DNA of 64,000 bases from Angiostrongylus vasorum. Taxonomy: Eukaryota; Nematoda; Chromadorea; Rhabditida; Metastrongylidae. Below are positions 34,941 through 45,429 of this stretch, one piece after another (within the stretch, counting starts at the first letter, position 1; each line of letters starts with the position of its first letter). Under the pieces are notes generated by a model. It made no database searches. It had not been told where the DNA came from and worked only from the letters and a program-made list of their open reading frames with translations. Location: NCBI GenBank assembly GCA_018806985.1, contig JADANN010000461.1, forward strand, positions 2,503,276 to 2,567,275, read 5' to 3'. The translations under genes were made by a program, and so were the position numbers.

Positions 34941-35178
34941 ATTACACACGCACATGGGATCGATCCTCACGCTCACGGCTCACCAAGCCTTCCATCCTTC
35001 CGGGATCGGCAAATTGGTAACAGACTTGTCTCGCAGGATAGCAGCACTGGTTCGATAAATCGGCAGGACACTGCAAGTCATTGTAAAGGCCAGATTTGCA
35101 TTCAGTCACCTCTAACGATGCTTAATGAAGTCGAATACATGGCCCATCCCGCGGAGATTGATCAACGCCGAGAGCTTC
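34941..35178 (+). repeat. SINE-A copy 9, head-truncated
   Basis: ACATGGGATCGATCC (B box), CACCAAGCCTTCCATCC, CAGACTTGTCTCGCAGG, CCTCTAACGATGCTTAATGA and GATCAACGCCGAGAGCTTC. Confidence 0.8.
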
Positions 35179-35280
35179 TATGTGAAAGGACCAAGTGTTT
35201 TTTTAGTATCAAATTTGCTCTCTGTTCAAGAAAAACTAAAAGATACTGCAACAAAAGTGTTTCTCGCGCCGTGCATTCAA

Positions 35281-35498
35281 GTTTATTATCGTTAGAGGTA
35301 AATGGATGCACATATGGTCTATACACTGGGTCGCAGTGGTCAGCCAGTATATTGAGTCGGTATATTGCTATACTCCTAAAAATGTCTGGTACCAATTTAA
35401 AGACCCCGGAAGGATGGAGGACTTGGTGAGCATGGGGCGTGGGATCGAAGCCATATGTGTTGCAAGGCACCTCTAACCACTGAGCTACAGGCGCCTCC
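35281..35498 (-). repeat. SINE-A copy 10
   Basis: ATCGTTAGAGGTAAATGGATG, GGAAGGATGGAGGACTTGGT, GGGATCGAAGCC and CACTGAGCTACAGGCGCC. It forms an inverted pair with copy 9 across about 100 bases. Confidence 0.75.
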
Positions 35499-36960
35499 CT
35501 GTCTGTCCACACTGATGTAACCTCTTCCGCAAAGGTTTCCTACAAATTGCGTTTATCGCCAACCGTGTTATGTGTGTTACAGTAGGATCAAGCTTTAGTT
35601 TTTCCTCTCTTTTCGAGCGACTCCCTAGTAACAATGAACATGAGGTTTGAACTTGTTTAAGGAAGTGATGCGAGTTCGGCACAAGTTTTAAGTCCTTCGA
35701 TGACCAGCTTGCAGTCCTCGATAGAGTCTTTCTTTGCCTGCCAATCGTATAAGGGCAGCATTTTATTGACAATATTCTCTGTACACGTAACTTGTCTAGC
35801 TCTTCTTAGATTGTGGTTCTTTTTTCAGCATTTTTTCAGCTAACGGCTATATCGAATATTTGCACGGAGAAGGCGATGATCAGATCTAATACAGAATCTA
35901 GATACCACTGGGGTCTCAAAGAATCATCATGCTTTAGTGAGAATATGGTCGATCGCCGCATGAATCGTACTGTTAACAGACTCCCATGTCCATATAGTAG
36001 ATTTTTTTTGTTTTCTTGAGTTAAGAAGTTGTTAAGAACAAGGTTTATTCAGTACAACACTCGCAGACGTTTCAGCAGTTTCGCCTTCTTTAAAGCTTGG
36101 AAAGGTGAAATTATCACGTAATCTACTCAGTCAAATACTTCCGTAACCTTAGAAAAAAAGAGTTTTGAAGAGAGAGAAATTGCCGAAACATCAGTGAATG
36201 TTGTAGTGAATAAATTTGTTGTTAACAACCTGGTGTTTGCTCATAAAGAAAACAACAATGAATTATTTCATCAATGCCGAGGTTAACGGAAAGTCGGTCT
36301 GGGGAATTTCTTCGTCCTTGAAAAGTGGATTCCCATGGTGGATACATGCTGCAAATCAAGTCTTGTAAAACAGGCTTTACTCTCATGTCGATGTCTTATT
36401 CCGAATTTTGCTATTCTGCATTCATTTTCGTTGGCCCTTCCTTTTCTGAAATTGAAATCTCACACCACGAATTTGCAGAAGAACTCGTTGTGGATTACTT
36501 CCTCCAACTGGATGTAGAACGCTTCTAGTTCGCTTTTATCAACTGTAAGTGCTAGTGAGTAGCTGTTGATTATACCGACTTTCGTTTGATGCGGAAGTTG
36601 GAGAAGAAGAACCAAGCGCGATGAAAGGATTTCGTATGAGGTGGCTAAGTGGGTATACGACAAAGCTAACGCTACGGACATTTCGTAATGGAATTTTCCC
36701 TTCACGAATGACAAGAGTTCTGTCATCTAATTGTCGTATATCATTCTTCCTGTTCTTCGTTTCTTGTAGAGAGATCGTTTGGAATTTAATGCGTTATGCG
36801 GTCTGAAGAAGAGCATGAAGGTCAACCTCTGAAGAGACTCTTCCTGTTTTATAGGTGCAGAGCAAGAAGCTTCATGGAGTGTGGTGGACGTACTGGCTTT
36901 GCCTGTTTCCAACGACGTCCTGTGCAACCGGAGATTTGACATCCACAATCCAACACCTAC
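35497..36960 (-). pseudogene. RTE-B LINE copy 2 (endonuclease and linker), interrupted
   Basis: Minus-strand blocks aligned with RTE-B copy 1: the leader and RIKFQTISLQETK near 36800, the block ending [18 protein letters not shown] at 36460, GDFNFRKGR at about 36445, then after a gap WTWES...AIDHILT and SDHRLLRANIRY at 35998-35813, and LVIEGLKTCAELA with KLKLDPTVTHITRLAINA to 35500. The gap (36001-36300) is a Penelope-end insertion. The RT is missing; the 3' end abuts SINE-A at 35498. Confidence 0.75.
36001..36300. mobile_element. solo Penelope-end element inserted in RTE-B copy 2
   Basis: It has two oppositely oriented ends: the reverse complement of a GAAACGTC core at 36066-36110, and GCCGAAACATCAGTG with GTTGTAGTGAATAAA at 36182-36215. 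The right side continues into CATCAATGCCGAGGTTAACG. It separates two adjacent parts of the RTE-B copy 2 endonuclease, so it was inserted after that element. No clear target duplication was seen. Confidence 0.6.
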
Positions 36961-37834
36961 AATGGTTTTCGAAAATTTCTTATGTTGTTTCGGCTTCCCG
37001 TGAGGATTTCGTCTTCTTCACGAACATTGTAGGATGCTCATCGATACACCCCATGAGGACCGTCCACGCCAAAAACATGGAAGCTGCTTCTGTGTGTTCT
37101 CACAAGTGTGCGTGGACCGACATATAAACAAATCTTAAACAAGTAAATCATTTTCACACAAGGAGAAAAAAATGTGGAAAGCGTGAAAGAAGCGCGGTGA
37201 AACACGACGCAGTACTCCACTCTCCCACAGAAAAGTCGTTGAACCCGCAAGAAAAAAGTTTGGCAAGTTCTTGAAACGACTTCTTTTGATGCATTGGGTA
37301 AGCCTGTTTAGGAATGCTGCTTACAAGAATAAACACGTTTTCAGAGAATAACCGAGATTCCACAAAACTTCGCAAATGTAAATTTTCAAAACCAACCCAA
37401 TACATAAATCCGAAGACTTTCGTGTATGACCACGCAGCATGTGATGTCGCTTCATGTAGAAAAATGGACGCTGTACAGAAAGAAACGCCTTACAACCCTC
37501 GTCACCAATTCGTGTGCAACAACTAGGCAATCTGTAAACAACTCGCTCATTAGTTTCTGCGATTAATAGGCAAACACGAGCTTGGTAATAAGTCTTATTC
37601 AACTAATGTTTAGATGTCTTCACCTTCTCCAGAGCCGGATTGATCCGAGTCGATGGTCCACAGGCGGTCGTCCTCGAGATGTGGTTGTTTGCTGTTGCAT
37701 CGAATAGAATCCAGTGCAGTTGTGCACCGCTCGAATAAAGAATCTCGCTCACGTAAAAAACGTACGTAAAAAAAGGGTGAGTTTTTTCGAGAAGCTGTTG
37801 ACCATGTAATTACCATAGAGTTTTTCGTCTTTCT
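36961..37834. other. unassigned DNA
   Basis: Minus-strand ORFs at 37154-37405, 37321-37602 and 37610-37816 have no recognised domain. Part may be the 5' region of RTE-B copy 2 or the flank of a Penelope end. Confidence 0.4.
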
Positions 37835-38030
37835 GCAAGTGTTATTGAAGCGTTTGGCCTAGTAAATTGTATGTCAGTTTACCCTTCCAGGCTCTGAAGG
37901 CGATACTGCCGAAACGTCGGCTACTGTTGTATTGTGTTGTGTTTTTCTATGGAGGTAGATGTATGCTGTTTAACAACCTCGCGATTGCTGAACAAGAAAA
38001 CGACGCATTCATATTCCAATGCCAAGGTTA
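37835..38030 (+). repeat. Penelope terminal fragment
   Basis: Matches 12624-12813: CTTCCAGGCTCTGA, GAAACGTC, GGCTACTG, ATGCTGTTTAACAACCTCGC, then AATGCCAAGGTTAATAG. The core has lost a few bases after CTGA. It abuts the mariner fragment. Confidence 0.75.
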
Positions 38031-38044
38031 ATAGAGAGTCGATC

Positions 38045-38480
38045 CTGGAAAATAAAAACCATTCAAATCCGCACATTTTTGCCAACGATAAACAAGTTTG
38101 CTTCTTCCAGTTGCACAAAAATTCTAGAGTTTTGGAAACGATGAATTCGTTGAAGGGATCTTTTGCGACATCGTGGTTGATGAAGCATTTCTCGCGCAGG
38201 AAGTTGTCAAGGTGTTCGATGAAGTGATAGACGGTAGGCGAGAGGTCTGATGAATACGGCGGATGAGGCAAAGTTTCGAAGTTCAACTTGTTCAACTTCT
38301 GCAGCACTGCTTCCGCAACGTGAGGCTGAGCGTTGTCGCGGAGGATTGGTCCTTTTTTGTTGACTAACACCGGTCGTTCTCATTGGGTTTACGGCGCATT
38401 TCATCGATTTGTTGGCAGTACTTCTTTGTTGTAATCGTTTCTCCCGGATTGATAATGACTCGAGCGGGCGCCAGTAACCC
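38045..38480 (-). pseudogene. mariner-family transposase fragment, catalytic residue lost
   Basis: On the minus strand, INPGETITTKKYCQQIDEMR is followed in a second frame by KKGPILRDNAQPHVAEAVL, then HPPYSSDLSPTVYHF and DVAKDPFNEFIVSKTLEF. This is the C-terminal half of a mariner transposase. Family knowledge: mariner uses a D,D34D triad; the second Asp (RDNAQPH) is kept, but the third (expected in SPTDYHF) is Val. The N-terminal half is replaced by RTE-B copy 3, and the C-terminus reads into a Penelope end (37835-38010). Inactive. Confidence 0.82.
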
Positions 38481-38499
38481 TTCCATTTTTCCCCCGCCG

Positions 38500-39110
38500 C
38501 GAGCAGGAGTAGCCCAGTGGGTTCTGCTCGCTCTAGGAACTCATCATTTCAACACCATATCTTTCTTCTAGGGTCTTCGTGAAGAACTCTGAGCATCGGG
38601 TCGGTGGTCTTCCTGAAGTACGTTTGACATCTCGAGGAATCCAGTCACTAACGGCTATTGTCCATCGTTTGTCATTCATACGCATTACGTGTCTGGCCCA
38701 TCTTATCTTCGACTGTTTAGTGTACAGAACGGAACGGCATCTTTGATTTTTCATCGTTGACGCACGTCGGAGCTTCGCATCCCATCCCTTACTTGTGTGA
38801 AACGGGATACATCTTCCTTTCGACTGCGCGTTCAATAACGCTTAGTGGTCTTTCATCCTTCTTATGCAGCGACCAGGTTTCTGAGGCATACGGTAAGGTT
38901 AAGCCAGAAAGTACCGTTGAGTCGAAAAGGTGGGAACGGAGTCGGGTGTTCTTTGTTCTTTTCACTACATCCTCGATGCTCTTGAAAGCTCCCCAAGCCG
39001 CTCGTTTCCTTCTGCTCAGCTTTGGAGCTAAGTCGTTCATCATATTGATTTCCCGACCTAGATAGACATAACTGGAGTATTCGGCTAGCTCGAAATAAAA
39101 GAGAATAGAA
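38500..39110 (-). pseudogene. RTE-B LINE copy 3, 3' portion
   Basis: Minus-strand blocks: YVYLGREINMMNDLAPKLSR with RRKRAAWGAFKSIEDVVKRT and LRSHLFDSTVLSGLTLPYAS (39139-38789), then QSKIRWARHVMRMNDKRW and SGRPPTRCSEFFTKTLEERY (38835-38533). These match the C-terminal part of RTE-B copy 1. Everything 5' of this is missing. The 3' end joins mariner-like sequence near 38480. Confidence 0.8.
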
Positions 39111-39283
39111 GAGTTAACGGCCCACGTAATGAGTATCAATTAAACAAAAAACACGCAAGTAGACGTGACAAAATGGCAAACCAGTACTCAGCAGTAGCTG
39201 GCTCCTTAACATGCATTTTGTCAAATATCAACGCGGTACTAGCATACTTGGGTCGTCCCCTTCTTGTTAACAAGTCAACATAG

Positions 39284-39561
39284 AAAAGGATAGAGCTCTC
39301 GGCGTTGATCAGTCTCTGAGGAATTCGCCACGTATTCGACTTCATTAAAGCATCGTTGGAGATGACTGAATGCATATCTGGCCATTACAATGACTCGCAG
39401 TGGCCTACCGATGTATAGAGCCAGTGCTGCTATCTTCTCAGACAAGTCTGGGTACCAATTTACTGACTCCTGAGAGATGGAAGGCTTGGTGAGCCATGGC
39501 CGCTCGGATCGATTCCAATGTGTGTTGCAGGGTGCTTCCAACCACTAAGCCACACGCGCCT
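39284..39561 (-). repeat. SINE-A copy 11
   Basis: AAAGGATAGAGCTCTCGGCG, GAAAGCATCGTTGGAGATGA-type body, CTTCTCAGACAAG, CGGATCGATTCC and CACTAAGCCACACGCGCC. It lies immediately upstream of the peptide-gene duplicate. Confidence 0.85.
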
Positions 39562-39599
39562 TCGCCATAGCAATTAAAATGAGCTTAATTTGGTCTTAG

Positions 39600-39906
39600 G
39601 GGCGCGTGTAGCGCAGTGGTCGGAGGCTCACTGCAATGCACATGGGATCGACCCCGCGCCCAAGGCTCACCAAGCCTTCCATCCCTCTTGGGTCGAAAAA
39701 TTGTTACCAGACTTGTCTGGAAGGATAGCAGCACTGGCTCCTCGATACATCGATAGGCCACCGCGACTAAAGCCCAGATATACATTTAATCACCTCCAAC
39801 GATGTTTTTAATGAAGTTAAATGAATGGCGCACCCCTCAGGGGATCGATCGACGCCAAGAGCTTTATCCTTTATCCTTTATCCTTTATCCTTTATCCTTT
39901 ATTCTT
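39600..39906 (+). repeat. SINE-A copy 12 inserted in the intron of the peptide paralogue
   Basis: Full-length with TAGCGCAGTGG (A box) and GGGATCGACCCC (B box), ending in six TTTATCC repeats (39862-39906). TTAATTTG occurs at 39585-39592 and 39906-39913. The duplicate locus at about 58080 has the uninterrupted intron, confirming the insertion. Confidence 0.88.
39862..39906 (+). repeat. (TTTATCC)n SINE-A tail
   Basis: Six tandem 7-mers form the 3' end of SINE-A copy 12. Other copies end in one or two units, so this tail has expanded. Confidence 0.9.
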
Positions 39907-39952
39907 TAATTTGACTTTCGTGATTTCGGTCTAATAAAAATTCTACTTGCAG

Positions 39953-40016
39953 ATTCCCTCACCGTCCATTGTGCATTGACGGGAAATGCTACTGCACTGC
40001 TCCGGTGTTGGAATAA
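39953..40016 (+). pseudogene. partial paralogue (last exon) of the cysteine-rich peptide gene
   Basis: After a CTACTTGCAG acceptor, the frame starting at 39954 reads a 20-residue tail containing RPLCIDGKCYC and stops at 40014-40016; AATAAA follows at 40076. It aligns with exon 2 of the gene at 57891-58241 and with that gene's downstream DNA. This copy keeps the C-x4-C-x-C ending that the other has lost. No matching signal-peptide exon was found upstream: 39284-39561 and 39600-39906 are SINE-A insertions and earlier DNA is RTE-B. It is therefore either a remnant or a gene whose first exon is distant or displaced. Entry phase differs from the other copy by 2 bases. Confidence 0.55.
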
Positions 40017-40830
40017 TTCAAACGATTTTTTTGGGAATCATTTACAACAAACATTTTATGCAAGTTTCTTGTTAAAATAAAGCAGCAAAAGTGATTTGAG
40101 GTGTTTGGCACACAGATGCTAGTTAAAACTTTAAAAACCCAGGACATGGATAGATTCAGCTTCACCTAATGTTTCGTCCTTTGCTGCAATGTGTCATCCA
40201 AAATGACAATGACTTCCAGCTGTTTTGTTGTGATAAACGTTCGCACAATGAGGACAAAATCGGTAGGTGTGAGTGGCCTGCAACATCGACGCCTACGGAG
40301 AGGTTTCTTCTAGAAATCCTTACTACAGCAGTTTACCTGGATAATTGGCACTCACTTCCCTTTGAGCCTGGATGTTGGCGCACCTTATAATGAAATTTGA
40401 ATATCTATCAACACACAAATCTTTGGAGAACAATATGTGATTGAGGAATATACCACTGGTCCACCCTAAATACATTGTCCTATCGTGATGTAGCACACGG
40501 TGTTGAACACAGTTTTACGTTACTCAAAGTGAGAATCTTTCCAACTGTGATCTAAGTGCTGACACAACCTATACTCTGAACCTCAGTCGACCTTAAAGTA
40601 ACAGTCGATGTCGCGATACGATAGCCGACATATGAATCACAAACGTTGGTGGCTAACAATGTTGGAAGCTTCGAAGGAATCGATTGCTATTCTGGAGGAT
40701 ACAATTAGAAATCTCGCCCAACTGCTGTTTTTTCAGTGGCAGTATCCTATGCAATTCAGTATTTTGCCTGCACACTCAGATACAAAAACTCGTCTTCAGA
40801 CCTCAATTTTATGTAAATGATTTGTAATTT

Positions 40831-41159
40831 TTCCTGGAGAAAAAACTGCCTTAACCACATTGGTGGTTGTCTCATTACTTGCACATTTAAGGCTAAAATT
40901 TGACTGAGTCCTTATACTTGGGGACTATCTGAAACCAAGATGCTTTTTTTTACCGAAAATAGACGACAATTTTTCAATAGCTGGAGGGATCAGGAGTCGT
41001 GAAGAACATGATCCGACTTTGGAAGAGACTTTGCTCTATTTCTATCCGAGATTGAATAGCATAACATATATGCTCTTATTTAAAATAAGCTACTACGGTC
41101 CATCACACAAATACGTTGTCGTCAGTATTTGTATGCATACTAACTGCTACTTAAGGATA
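40831..41159. other. unassigned DNA
   Basis: Follows the duplicated segment; nothing supported. The same holds for 41394-41883. Confidence 0.45.
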
Positions 41160-41393
41160 GGGTGTACGGCGGTGGTTAGAGGCTTCTGCAACACACATGG
41201 GATCGATCCAGCGCCCACAGTCTCCAAGCGCCTGTCTGGGAGATAGCAGGACTGGCTCGATACGCCGGTGAAATACCGCTAGTGATTACTACACAGGGCA
41301 GGCATGGCTTGAACCATCTCTACGATATTTAATGAAGTCGAATGCATGGTGCATCGCTTAAGGATTGATCAGCGCTGAGCTCATTATCCTTTC
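41160..41393 (+). repeat. SINE-A copy 13
   Basis: GTACGGCGGTGGTTAGAGGC head, ACATGGGATCGATCC, GCCTGTCTGGGAGATAGCAG, AATGAAGTCGAATGCATGG and a GATCAGCGCTGAGCTC tail region. It has a deletion in the CCTTCCATCC region. Confidence 0.75.
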
Positions 41394-41883
41394 TTGTTTC
41401 CTGTTGAAAACCTACAAAGCCCACAGCCGACGAAATCATTTGTACAAAAGTGGCTTCTGCAAACGAGTTTTAGTATTTGGATGTGGAGGTAGAACAGTGA
41501 ATTGCATCGAATATTGCCACTGAATATAGCAGTTAAACGTAGAGTATTGGAGGAGTTGTTTTATTCTTTATTGAAGCAATTGCTGACATTTCTTTTGTCT
41601 GTCGAGCTAAGTCGACCTTCTGCCTTAGTAATAGTACTTCTTTTCGTTTTTATCTTTCTTTCATCTTCAATTTCACTTTCTTTCATCTTCGATTTCAAAT
41701 GTCAGCTTTTTCCGTCAATAAGGAATAAAACAACTCCCCAATACTCTACGTTTAACTGAATTTAACCCACAGTTTTGTCATTCATCCACGTCTGCTCTTT
41801 TTTAATAGTTTCTTTAGAAATGTCACATGTTTGATTATGATGGCACCGCTAAGTAGAAAACTAGCTGAGAGAAATGCAGAGCA

Positions 41884-41999
41884 AGGGCCTGCGTGGCGGA
41901 GTGTGTAACGTGCGAGCCCCCGGAAAGAGAAATCGTAGTTCAATCTATCAATTTGGCCCAGGGTCCAAGTTTTGCGAATAACTCAGCATCGTTGTGCCC
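41884..41999 (+). repeat. SINE-B copy 17 (short)
   Basis: GCGTGGCGGAGTGTGTAACG (A-box-like), AGCCCCCGGAAAGAGAAATC, AGTTCAATC and TTTGCGAATAACTCAGCATC. Confidence 0.65.
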
Positions 42000-42189
42000 A
42001 ATTTTTTTTCCTTTGACAACTAGAATCACTTTTTTAATGTTTATTCATCTCAAAACGTACTGCAATATTTCACTGGTTGAAAATATATACAAACGTGGAA
42101 CAGATCAGCAGTAGAATAAATTACAATGAAATGTATAGCTGTCACCTGACAGTTTTCATTTCTGTTAAAAAATATTTTAACATTTATGC

Positions 42190-42262
42190 TACAATAATAT
42201 ATTAATGTTAATAATATTAATAGTATTAACAACACATTAACATTAATATAATAATATATTTG
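42190..42262. repeat. AT-rich inverted repeat
   Basis: ATAATATATTAATGTTAATA is mirrored by TTAACATTAATATAATAATA about 40 bases away. It could form a hairpin and sits just upstream of RTE-B copy 1. Confidence 0.7.
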
Positions 42263-42269
42263 CCAAGTT

Positions 42270-45200
42270 CGTCTAAGCTCAGGAAAACACACCTCCCTCT
42301 GATCCGCATCGTGGTAAAGACCTGGATACGCCCTTGCAAGGTTAAGTCAAGACTCCAGAGAGGACCAAGTTGCACGACCAGGAATAGGCCAGCCTCAGTA
42401 CCCCGCACACTGGGTGCTCCCGTCTATGACTTCAGGCGGTGAGACGACCGACGACCGGTGAGAGGCCAGAAAATCTCGGATCACGCAGGACGTCATTGGA
42501 ACCGGATCTGACGAACACACGCACGACACGCCATGGAGATTGTTTCTTACTATGCACGTATAATGTCAAACACTCTCCACAGGCGCCGATCTTTACGCCC
42601 TTCTTGTAGCCGCACAACGCATTAAATTTCATGTGATCGCATTACAAGAAGCAAAAAGTCAAGAAGTCCGACATACGCCAACTAAACAACAGGACCCTTG
42701 TGATCCGTGGAGAAAAGGTCCCGTCACGAAATGTCGGCGGCGTAGGCTTTGTCGTCCATCCGTCCATTGTCCATCTCGTCGACTCATACGAGATCTTTTC
42801 CCCTCGCATAGCCGTCCTACGTCTTCAACTATCGCATCATGCGTAGATCACTATCATCAACTGCTGCTCACCGACCAACGCAGCTAATGAGTACGAATTA
42901 AATGCGTTCTCCTATCAATTGGAGGAAGTCATCCACAATAATAAAGCACATCATAAATTTGTTGTCGGAGACTTCAACGCCAGAATAGGAAAGGCCAAGG
43001 GCAGCGAATACAGGATCAAAAATTTTGGATCAGGAGAGAGCTGAAGCACGTCCCTTCCATGGAAACTCGTTTTTCCAGAAAAAAAGAAAGCTGCCGCTGG
43101 ACATAGGAGTTCCCTGGCGTCGTGATTCACTCAGAGATCGACCACATTCTGACAAACAGAAGATGGTGCTTGCTTGACATATCGGTGGTCCCGTCATTCT
43201 GTACTGGTTCCGATCACCGCCTTTTTCGCGCGAAGATTCGATTCAACCGTAAATTGGAGAAGAATTCGCTTCATCGACCACGTGGAAAAAGTCTAGCTGT
43301 ATGCGAGGAGAACTTTCTGAACGAAGTCCTATTCGAACGTGACTGGCAGATTAAAGAAAACCAGACCGAAGAGCACGAACTGCTTGTCGAAAGACTCAAA
43401 AAGCCGTGCCGAATTCGGCTCAGTTCCTCAAGCAAAATGAACGGATCGCATCTCCATTGCTACTAAGGAATTGGTCGAAAAGAGAGGAAACTGAAGCTTG
43501 ATCCTACTGCAACACGTTTGACATGGCTGGTAATAAATGCCAGCCGCAGAATAACTTTGCAGGAAGATCTACAATGGTACAAGCAGAAGAAACTACTGAA
43601 AGCAGCAGGGAAAAAAGAAACAGTCTGAAAAAATGCCGTCGGGACTTGTGTGATTATAATGTTCAGTCCTGATGAACGAAGATGGGATCGTCAAAAGTTC
43701 CCGCCATGATATGGAATTAATAGCGGAAACGTTCTACCCAACCTTTTCCGTTCCACAATCCCCGTTACGGAACCTAATATCCCCGCAGGAGAAAAACCAC
43801 CTGGAATTGTTCCGTCGGAGGTTCGAGTTGCGATAGAAAGCATGAAAAGAGGCGCAGCTCCAGGACCAGACAATGTCACCGCCGATTTCCTTAGAGCTGG
43901 AGACCACAATTTACATGTACTTCTCGCAAATCATATGACAGCATACCTTCAAAAGGGAAAAAATCCCGGACCAGTGGAGGACGTCGCGAACGGTCATCCT
44001 GCCCAAGAAAAGGAGACCGAAGGGATCTTCGTAACTATCGTCCCATATGCTTGTTGAGTGTACTCTACAAGCTCTTCATGAAGATTATCCTCTTGCGCAT
44101 ATCAAGGACATTGGATGAGGCGCAACCAGTCGAACAAACAGGATTTCGGGAAGGATTTTTGCTGTATGGAGCACATTCAAACCGTGTCCAGGGTCATGGA
44201 AGTTTGACGGGAATACCACTTGCCTCTAGTCCTGACCTTTGTCGACTATGAAAAAGCGTTTGACAGTGTGGAAACGAATGCAATCCTATCAGCGCTCGTC
44301 GACCAAGGAGTGGACCCGTCCTACATAAGAACTCTGTGCGACTGTTATCGGACCTGCACTACGAAAATACAGCTTTTCCATCGACCTCTTACCTTACCCA
44401 TAGGAAAAGGAGTTCAACAGGGCGACGCAATATCGCCAAAGCTGTTCAGTGCCGCACTGCAGTGGATAATGAAGTCACTCGATGGGGATGAGAAAGGCAT
44501 ACGTATTGATAGAAAAATAACTATCAAACCTTCGTTTTGCCGACGACATTGTGATCTTCTCAAGAAATACTAGCGAAACAGAGATGATGATCAACGAGCT
44601 CAACAGAAGCGGGAAAAAGATCGGACTGCGCATAAATCGAAAGAAAACCCAGTTCATGAAAAAACCCCTGCTGCGAAGGCGAGAAAATTGAATTGGATGG
44701 CTCTCTTTTTACAGAGACCACTTCATACGTATACCTTGGGCGACCAATGAACGTGGGAATAAAGGCGAAACTAGATAGAAGAAGGAGAGCACCTTGCGCC
44801 GCATTCCGGCCTCTGAAAGAAGCCACCGACCAACTGAAGGACCCCAAAATCCGAGCTCATCTCTTCGATTCTACGGTCTTCCCAGCGCTCTGTTATGCTG
44901 CGTAGACGTGGGTTGATACTTCAACTACGTCTAGAATGCTTCGCACTACTCACAGAGCGCTTGAGCGATGTCTTCTGAAATATAACCGGAACTCTCAATC
45001 TCTAGCGGGAATGGGAAGCTCTGACCTTCGAAATATGTCACGTCTTCGAGATCCAGGAGAATATACATCGATAGCGAAACATAGATGGGCCGGTCACATA
45101 ATGAGAAGAACAGACGACAGATGGACGAAAAAGAACAGTAGAGCGGACTCCAAGAGAATGCAAACGTCCCCCCAGGACGACCACCTACACGTTGGGCGGA

Positions 45201-45402
45201 CGTGTTCGTAAACAAAGTTAATCAGCTATACCCGCAGCTGCAGTTGTTTACAGATCACGGTATGAGACTTTCACGCGCTACCATGTTTGAACAAGGCCAC
45301 CACCATGGACTACGATTGTGAGAGAAAGGAACGAATGGCATATGTGCTGGAGTCCGCAGAGGTCGTGGAGATGGCTCGTCCAAGTATCCAAGTAAGTAAG
45401 TA
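42270..45402 (+). mobile_element. RTE-B LINE copy 1, nearly full length
   Basis: Carries an APE-type endonuclease, reverse transcriptase and C-terminal region in order on the + strand. It ends in a microsatellite-like tail of CCAAGTATCCAAGTAAG repeats (45379-45402), typical of RTE elements. The leader from 42290 shares short blocks with SINE-C (CCTCCCTCTGATCC, AAGACCTGG). The 3' neighbour is Penelope-2. Confidence 0.85.
42527..45215 (+). pseudogene. RTE-B endonuclease/reverse transcriptase ORF, frameshifted
   Basis: Reading blocks on +. Endonuclease N-part is at 42610-42890 ([13 protein letters not shown]); [10 protein letters not shown] is at 42961-42990; SEIDHILTNRRW and GSDHRLFRAKIRF are within 43122-43466. 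RT region 0 (GAAPGPDNVTADFL) is near 43850; NYRPICLLSVLYKLF near 44035-44085; VDYEKAFDSVE (motif A) at about 44237-44270; GVQQGDAISPKLFSAAL (motif B) near 44410-44460; and FADDIVIFSRN (motif C) near 44536-44565. The C-terminal part follows (YVYLGRPMNV; HRWAGHIMRRTDDRW). Family knowledge: RTE-clade LINEs nick DNA with the APE domain and reverse-transcribe in place. Stops and frameshifts break it repeatedly. Confidence 0.9.
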
Positions 45403-45429
45403 GTATAAGCTTATTAACGAAGGATCGCA

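Larger units (their letters stand above)
39575..40830 (+). repeat. segmental duplicate of the peptide-gene locus, copy 1
   Basis: Intron end, last exon and about 800 bases downstream align with 58070-59010 in the same orientation. Shared landmarks are GAGCTTA(A/G)TTTGG, the cysteine-rich exon, GCACACAGATGCTA, GAGTGGCCTGCA, TCACAAACGTTGGTGGCTA and GAATGATTTGTAATTTT-like blocks. The copy here is enlarged by a SINE-A insertion (39600-39906) in the intron. Confidence 0.75.
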
